Assembly (NCBI GenBank): GCA_017502085.1 | Contig: JAFVVQ010000025.1 | Location: 83,551 to 147,550, forward strand | Source of the DNA: Clostridia bacterium | GTDB taxonomy: Bacteria > Bacillota > Clostridia > Oscillospirales > Acutalibacteraceae | Direction: 5' to 3' | Length of the DNA: 64,000 nt | Shown: positions 60,419 through 64,000 of the stretch, piece after piece | Position numbering within the stretch: the first letter of the stretch is position 1 | Layout of the letters: every line of letters starts with the position of its first letter | Position numbers and translations under genes: made by a program | Notes under the pieces: generated by a model | Seen by the model: the letters and a program-made list of their open reading frames with translations, nothing else | Databases searched by the model: none | What the model was told of the DNA's origin: nothing

Positions 60419-60589
60419 ACAATCACCTCATATACTATATATTATGTATATTATATCATATAACCACAATTTGTGTCAATATATATGGGTTAAGATTCTT
60501 TTTTATACATATCCGAGTATAGTCTGTCTGTATACTATTTTAATAAAAGGGTTGTCTATCTCTATGTTTGTGTGCTTTATAGGTGTTGT

Positions 60590-60602
60590 CCCTTCTCCGC
60601 CA
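60590..60602 (+). other. right attachment core
   Basis: CCCTTCTCCGCCA, identical to the tRNA-Ser(GCT) 3' end at 55119-55131; it is followed by a terminator hairpin belonging to the chromosome. Confidence 0.85.
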
Positions 60603-60608
60603 AAGAAA

Positions 60609-60928
60609 AACAGTCCGCAAAAGCGGGCTGTTTTTCTTTGGGAGAAACGAAGCCTGTGCCGGTAACCGGCGTGGGGCGAACCGCCGAAGCGCCGCCTGTG
60701 GCGGATGAAGCAAGGCGGTGAGGTGAAGAAACAAGGAGCATAGCGCCCGCTCCAAGGGCGATAGGCGACTATGTTTCTGATGGGCCCGGCAGAAACCCTC
60801 GGAAGCGGCGGGGTTAGTCTGATGAGCAAACAGTCCGCAAAAGCGGGCTGTTTTTTCTTTGGGAGAAACGTCCTGTGTCTTGCAGAAAGTTCGGTCTGAT
60901 GAGCAAAAGCGGGCTGTTTTTTGTTACG
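60609..60928. repeat. direct repeats of a terminator-type hairpin beyond attR
   Basis: A 41-42-bp unit (AACAGTCCGCAAAAGCGGGC... to GGGAGAAACG) occurs at 60609-60649 and 60829-60870, and a shortened third copy (GCAAAAGCGGGCTGTTTTTT) at about 60903-60922. Each copy is a hairpin (CAG-CCGC/GCGG-CTG) with a T run, that is, a terminator. TCTGATGAGCAAA precedes copies 2 and 3. Confidence 0.85.
60650..60828. ncRNA. GC-rich, structured candidate noncoding RNA or repeat
   Basis: The segment is clearly richer in G+C than its surroundings and lies between two copies of the terminator repeat. It can form several stems: GCCGG/CCGGC (60658-60662/60666-60670), CCGCC/GGCGG (60692-60696/60700-60704), and AGAAACA/TGTTTCT (60727-60733/60772-60778) that encloses GGAGC/GCTCC (60735-60739/60749-60753). 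I see no ribosome binding site for the open frames here. It may be an RNA gene or a dispersed repeat. Confidence 0.4.
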
Positions 60929-61031
60929 TAAAAAAACAGTTAGTTTTGCGGTGCATTATCAACGGATTTTGGTTGAAGATTATTTAATCTTGTGATAGAA
61001 TAATTTATTATTTGCAAAGAGAGGTGTTCAG

Positions 61032-61433
61032 ATGGCGGGATTAGGTGCCATGCTTATTGGTATGATAGGCGGAGGCATAGCAATGTTTTTATTTTTTCTG
61101 ATGACGGTTACAGAGGCTGTCATTGTGTTTTTTGATGCCCGTTGCCATGGAATGAATGCGGTTCTCTGGGGCGTTATGGCGTTGTTGTTCAATTTTTACG
61201 GTTTGCCATTTTATATTTATGCAAGAGTCAAATCAGCAACGGTTATATGCAGTTCGTGCGGAGCGAAGGTTGGCAACAAAAACAACTTTTGCCCCAAATG
61301 CGGAACGGAAGTTCAGAAGTTTGATGACGGCGCTTTCTGTAAAAAGGTTTTAAAAATTGTGCTTATAGTTGCCGCTGTTTTTTACGGCGTTTCTGTCATA
61401 TGGGTGGCATTAACGGGTATTCTGGATATATGA
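61032..61433 (+). CDS. membrane protein with a zinc ribbon (133 aa)
   Basis: ATG 61032 follows GAGAGGTG. A glycine-rich N-terminal helix (MLIGMIGGGIAMFLFFLMTV) and a second helix (NAVLWGVMALLFNFYGLPFY) are followed by the zinc ribbon VICSSCGAKVGNKNNFCPKCG (about residues 75-95) and a last helix (LKIVLIVAAVFYGVSVIWVA). It belongs to the set of small clostridial zinc-ribbon membrane proteins of unknown function. Confidence 0.75.
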   Translation: MAGLGAMLIGMIGGGIAMFLFFLMTVTEAVIVFFDARCHGMNAVLWGVMALLFNFYGLPFYIYARVKSATVICSSCGAKVGNKNNFCPKCGTEVQKFDDGAFCKKVLKIVLIVAAVFYGVSVIWVALTGILDI

Positions 61434-61583
61434 TATGCGGTCTTTGAAAAGTTTTTTAAGAATATGTTTGTTGATTTCTTAACAGGAAGAAACTGATGCG
61501 ATATACAACATATAATTGATCGTATATTTTGTCGAATGTTTAAATCTTGTGTTGTCTGCAAACAAATTAAAAGGGTGATAAAT

Positions 61584-61943
61584 ATGATTTTATCTATATG
61601 GCTCAACAGAATAACAGGTAAAGCGGTCAGAAAGACACTTTCTGCCCTTGAGGGAAAATCTCCCGAAATATACTTTCACGATTTTTACGGTGCGGTTGAC
61701 GTTTCTCCCCGCAATCTCGTGATATGGTATATATTCAAAACCGATTCAGACCTTTCTCACGCAAAAGATTCGGGTTTCTGTAACGAAATTGAAAACCTGA
61801 CGGCAGGTAATCTTATTGCCTGCGGCTATCCCGAAGATGCTTTTGATGCGGATGAAAACGGCAGAAAGGTATCTGTATGCTTTGCGTCACAGGAAGATGT
61901 CGACAGAAAAGCGGACGGGGATTACCGTCTTTATTTTCAGTAA
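61584..61943 (+). CDS. small soluble protein of unknown function (119 aa)
   Basis: ATG 61584 follows AGGGTG. The sequence (FHDFYGAVDVSPRNLVIWYI..., VCFASQEDVDRKADGDYRLY) looks like a compact alpha/beta domain, with no motif I recognise and no membrane segment. Same direction as its neighbours, but gaps of about 100 nt on both sides leave its operon unclear. Confidence 0.65.
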   Translation: MILSIWLNRITGKAVRKTLSALEGKSPEIYFHDFYGAVDVSPRNLVIWYIFKTDSDLSHAKDSGFCNEIENLTAGNLIACGYPEDAFDADENGRKVSVCFASQEDVDRKADGDYRLYFQ

Positions 61944-62039
61944 TTTTATCCCACCGGCGGTTGTTTCTCCCCACTCAACCGACGGTTTGTAGACTTTTTG
62001 AGGAATTACACCTATACTGTAACCGAAAGGAGGCACCAT

Positions 62040-62675
62040 ATGGATCAGGTGAAAATCGGAAAATTCATTGCCGAATGCAGAAAAAAAGAAAATATGACTC
62101 AGATGCAGCTGGCAGAAAAGCTGGGTATCACCGACAGAGCGGTATCCAAATGGGAAACAGGCAGAGCAATGCCCGATTCTTCGATTATGCTTGAGCTGTG
62201 CGGCATCCTCGGAATCAACGTTAATGATTTATTGTCAGGGGAGGTAGTGACAATGGAAAACTACAACAAGGAAATGGAAAAGAAATTGCTCGAACTGATA
62301 AAGGAGAAAGAGCAAGCGGACAAGAGATTGCTTACTCTTGAATGGATAATCGGAATCCTTTCGCTTATCATTATGATTGTGCCGTGCATTGTTGCATCAT
62401 ACTGTACGGATGCAGGCATAATTGAAGAGTGGAAGGCAGTGCTTATTATTTTCTCGGGAATGATTCCTGCCCTTGTCGGAATATTTTTTGCTATGAAAAT
62501 TGAGCAGGTTGCGGGATATTATGAGTGCAAGCATTGCGGTCACAGATACGTCCCGACCTTCAAAGCGATCACTTTTGCACCTCATATGGGCAGAACGAGA
62601 CATATGAAATGCCCCGAATGCGGCAAGAAATCGTGGCAGAAAAAAGTTATCAGTAAGGAAAAATCCGACTTATAA
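62040..62675 (+). CDS. XRE-family regulator with membrane helices and a zinc ribbon (211 aa)
   Basis: ATG 62040 follows AAAGGAGG by 6 nt. The HTH (FIAECRKKENMTQMQLAEKL, ITDRAVSKWETGRAMPDSS; residues about 7-60) belongs to the SHXR/SinR-like group; then a coiled linker, two membrane helices (LEWIIGILSLIIMIVPCIVA and AVLIIFSGMIPALVGIFFA), and CKHCG...CPECGKKSW, a zinc ribbon. Such membrane-bound regulators sense envelope stress. A terminator hairpin, also carrying the ribosome binding site of the next gene, follows. Confidence 0.85.
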   Translation: MDQVKIGKFIAECRKKENMTQMQLAEKLGITDRAVSKWETGRAMPDSSIMLELCGILGINVNDLLSGEVVTMENYNKEMEKKLLELIKEKEQADKRLLTLEWIIGILSLIIMIVPCIVASYCTDAGIIEEWKAVLIIFSGMIPALVGIFFAMKIEQVAGYYECKHCGHRYVPTFKAITFAPHMGRTRHMKCPECGKKSWQKKVISKEKSDL

Positions 62676-62696
62676 TTCATAATGTATAAAATATAA

Positions 62697-62734
62697 CCCT
62701 CTTGCGGAAAAATAACCGCAGGAGGGATTTTTTT
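62697..62734 (+). terminator. terminator hairpin holding the ribosome binding site of the hydrolase gene
   Basis: CCCTCTTGCGG (62697-62707) pairs with CCGCAGGAGGG (62716-62726), one wobble, followed by T7 (62728-62734). The AGGAGGG in the 3' arm is the ribosome binding site for TTG 62733. Reading through and translation of the hydrolase must therefore melt the hairpin. Confidence 0.75.
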
Positions 62735-63698
62735 GTGTACTGCAATAACTTTTGATGCGGGGAATTTTTATTTCGGGAGAAATCTTGATTTATCATATCA
62801 CTATGACGAAGCGGTGACCGTTACGCCCGGAAATTTTCCGTTCCGATTCCGCAACGGGGAAGTGTATGAGAATCACTTTGCGGTTATCGGGATCGCAACC
62901 GTTGTTGAGGGGTATCCGCTTTATTATGATGCCACCAACGAAAAGGGTCTGAGTATTGCAGGTCTGAATTTTCCTGATAATGCGGTTTATAATCCCGAAT
63001 CAGAGTCTGCGGTCAATGTCGCACCGTTTGAACTGATTCCGTATATACTCGGCAAATGTTCAACAGCCGACGAAGCGTATTCTGAAATCAAAAAGCTGAA
63101 TCTGTGGGATATTCCGTTCAGCAATAATTATCCGCTGACACCACTCCATTGGATTGTATCCGATAAAAAACGTTGCTTCACTGTCGAGCCGACGGCAGAC
63201 GGACTGAAGCTTTATGCCAATCCCGTCGGAGTGCTCACCAATAATCCGCCGTTTGATTATCATATGCACAACCTGGCCAATTATCTGAATCTCTCTGTAG
63301 ACGAGCCCGCCGATAATCCGAAAAATCATACAATAAAAAGGTATTCTCTCGGTCTGGGCGCATACGGTTTGCCGGGAGATTTGTCGTCCGCTTCAAGATT
63401 CGTCAGAGCAACGTTTGCGAAAATTCATTCCGAATGCAGTGATGACGAATATGAAAACGTAAATCAGTTTTTTCATATTCTCGGGTTTACAGAGCAGGTG
63501 AAGGGTCTTTGCAGACTTTCTGACGGCAAATCAAATTACACCGTTTACTCATCCTGCTGCAATACCGACAGAGGAATATACTATTATATAACTTATGATG
63601 ACAGAAAGATAAGGTGTGTTGATATGAAAAAAGAGGACCTGAACAGCGAAAAAATTGCGGTGTATCCGTTGAAAATGGAAAAAAGATTTTTTGAATAA
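62733..63698 (+). CDS. choloylglycine hydrolase family protein, likely bile salt hydrolase (321 aa)
   Basis: An Ntn hydrolase that cleaves the amide bond of glycine- or taurine-conjugated bile salts (or penicillin V). The TTG start at 62733 gives M-C-T-A-I; Cys2 is the nucleophile after Met removal. Other catalytic residues are in GRNLDLSY (Arg, Asp), GLNFPDNAVY (Asn), VLTNNPPFDYH (Asn) and SASRFVRA (Arg). Length (317-338) and motifs fit BSH; PVA-type activity is not excluded. This gene points to a bile-exposed gut host. Translation should depend on opening the hairpin at 62697. Confidence 0.93.
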   Translation: MCTAITFDAGNFYFGRNLDLSYHYDEAVTVTPGNFPFRFRNGEVYENHFAVIGIATVVEGYPLYYDATNEKGLSIAGLNFPDNAVYNPESESAVNVAPFELIPYILGKCSTADEAYSEIKKLNLWDIPFSNNYPLTPLHWIVSDKKRCFTVEPTADGLKLYANPVGVLTNNPPFDYHMHNLANYLNLSVDEPADNPKNHTIKRYSLGLGAYGLPGDLSSASRFVRATFAKIHSECSDDEYENVNQFFHILGFTEQVKGLCRLSDGKSNYTVYSSCCNTDRGIYYYITYDDRKIRCVDMKKEDLNSEKIAVYPLKMEKRFFE

Positions 63699-63730
63699 AA
63701 CTAAAAAACGTAAAAATATAATCTTTTTTA

Positions 63731-63753
63731 AAAACTTTTCAAAAAAGTTTTTT
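63731..63753 (+). terminator. weak A+T-rich terminator of the hydrolase gene
   Basis: AAAACTTTT (63731-63739) pairs with AAAAGTTTT (63743-63751), with T run. Confidence 0.5.
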
Positions 63754-63912
63754 ATGACGATTTTGTCACACAGAAACACTTATATGAGCATTATATATAA
63801 AAGATGAATAGAATAATCATGGCTGATAAAAGGTTTTTGTGCAACATTGTGAAAACATCGCGAAACACACGGAGGAGTTGAGAATAGGGGCAAAAAATAT
63901 TGAAAAAAGGTG

Positions 63913-63941
63913 TTGACAAATGGGAATGAATTTGGTAATAT
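63913..63941 (+). promoter_or_regulatory. strong promoter of a downstream rRNA operon (probable)
   Basis: TTGACA (63913-63918), 17 nt, TAATAT (63936-63941), just before a leader ending ACCTTGAAAATTAAACAACG at 63976-63995, which is characteristic of sequences just before 16S rRNA genes in Firmicutes. The 16S gene itself is beyond the window. Confidence 0.65.
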
Positions 63942-64000
63942 ATCGGAGCGCTCTGAAATACAGCAGCGCACCGCACCTTGAAAATTAAACAACGAGAAGA

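Larger units (their letters stand above)
55119..60602. mobile_element. 5.47-kb integrative element in the 3' end of tRNA-Ser(GCT)
   Basis: The element is bounded by a 13-bp direct repeat, CCCTTCTCCGCCA, at 55119-55131 (within the tRNA) and 60590-60602. Inside are a large serine recombinase next to the tRNA end (minus strand), a small ORF, a membrane protein, a compact second serine recombinase, an XRE regulator and a 68-aa protein. Just past the right repeat lies an RNA-type terminator (60609-60640), which was presumably the tRNA's original one; the element brings its own terminator at the left end. This order supports a real insertion. No conjugation or capsid genes: it is not self-transmissible as seen. 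Confidence 0.88.

Noticed and set aside
60503-60829. 108-aa open frame over the GC-rich region and attR
   Set aside because: It translates terminators, the GC-rich segment and the attachment core; no ribosome binding site. Its last part is, however, relevant as the alternative recombinase tail in the excised circle.

Overview
The window looks like the chromosome of an anaerobic, gut-associated member of the Clostridia, probably Oscillospirales-like. The evidence is a clostridial-order Rnf operon (rnfCDGEAB), canonical AGGAGG ribosome binding sites with frequent TTG/GTG starts, many T-tailed terminators, ferredoxin/NAD(P)H machinery without respiratory oxidases, and a bile salt hydrolase-family gene. 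The lineage is inferred from gene content only.

Layout. 1-2.7 kb: the 3' part of trmD, a self-regulated XRE repressor, a secreted protein and a frameshifted YdjC/ChbG-type deacetylase. 2.7-9.7 kb: one long minus-strand operon, apbE - NusG-II protein - Gx transporter - rnfCDGEAB, giving the ion-pumping Rnf complex together with its flavin-loading enzyme. 9.8-15.6 kb: an iron alcohol dehydrogenase, an 11-cysteine mini-protein and a NuoE/NuoF/GltD-like operon that resembles the Sporomusa-type (Stn) electron-bifurcating transhydrogenase. 15.6-15.8 kb: three tandem 64-bp repeats with covarying hairpins. 17.7-21.2 kb: a four-gene cluster around a soluble VirD4/TraG-like ATPase with no conjugation genes nearby. 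22.6-28.8 kb: two lipid or isoprenoid redox modules (CrtI/RetSat-like flavoenzyme plus FNR-type reductase; ECF sigma factor, mini membrane protein, acyl-CoA ligase, PlsC). 29-38 kb: tRNA-Ser(CGA) beside a recombination scar, an amino-acid ABC importer, a glycerophosphodiesterase, tRNA-Thr(CGT) and PutP. 38-39.3 kb: MntP and a TetR regulator. 39.5-48.2 kb: the purEFMNDL operon. 48-55 kb: AGCS symporter, LRR lipoprotein, MltG, a small SOS-type membrane protein, a phosphoesterase and a GH36-type alpha-galactosidase. 55-60.6 kb: tRNA-Ser(TGA), then tRNA-Ser(GCT) carrying a 5.47-kb integrated element. 60.6-64 kb: a GC-rich structured repeat region, small membrane and regulator genes, bile salt hydrolase, and the promoter and leader of what is probably an rRNA operon beyond the window.

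How the parts work together. Rnf couples ferredoxin oxidation to NAD+ reduction and Na+ or H+ export; the Stn-like complex would connect the NADH, NADPH and ferredoxin pools; PutP and AGCS would use an ion gradient for proline and alanine/glycine uptake. The most notable items are the serine-recombinase element, whose recombinase acquires a different C-terminus when integrated or excised, the LexA-box-saturated promoter of a 90-aa membrane protein, the orphan VirD4-like cluster, and the GC-rich structured region next to attR.
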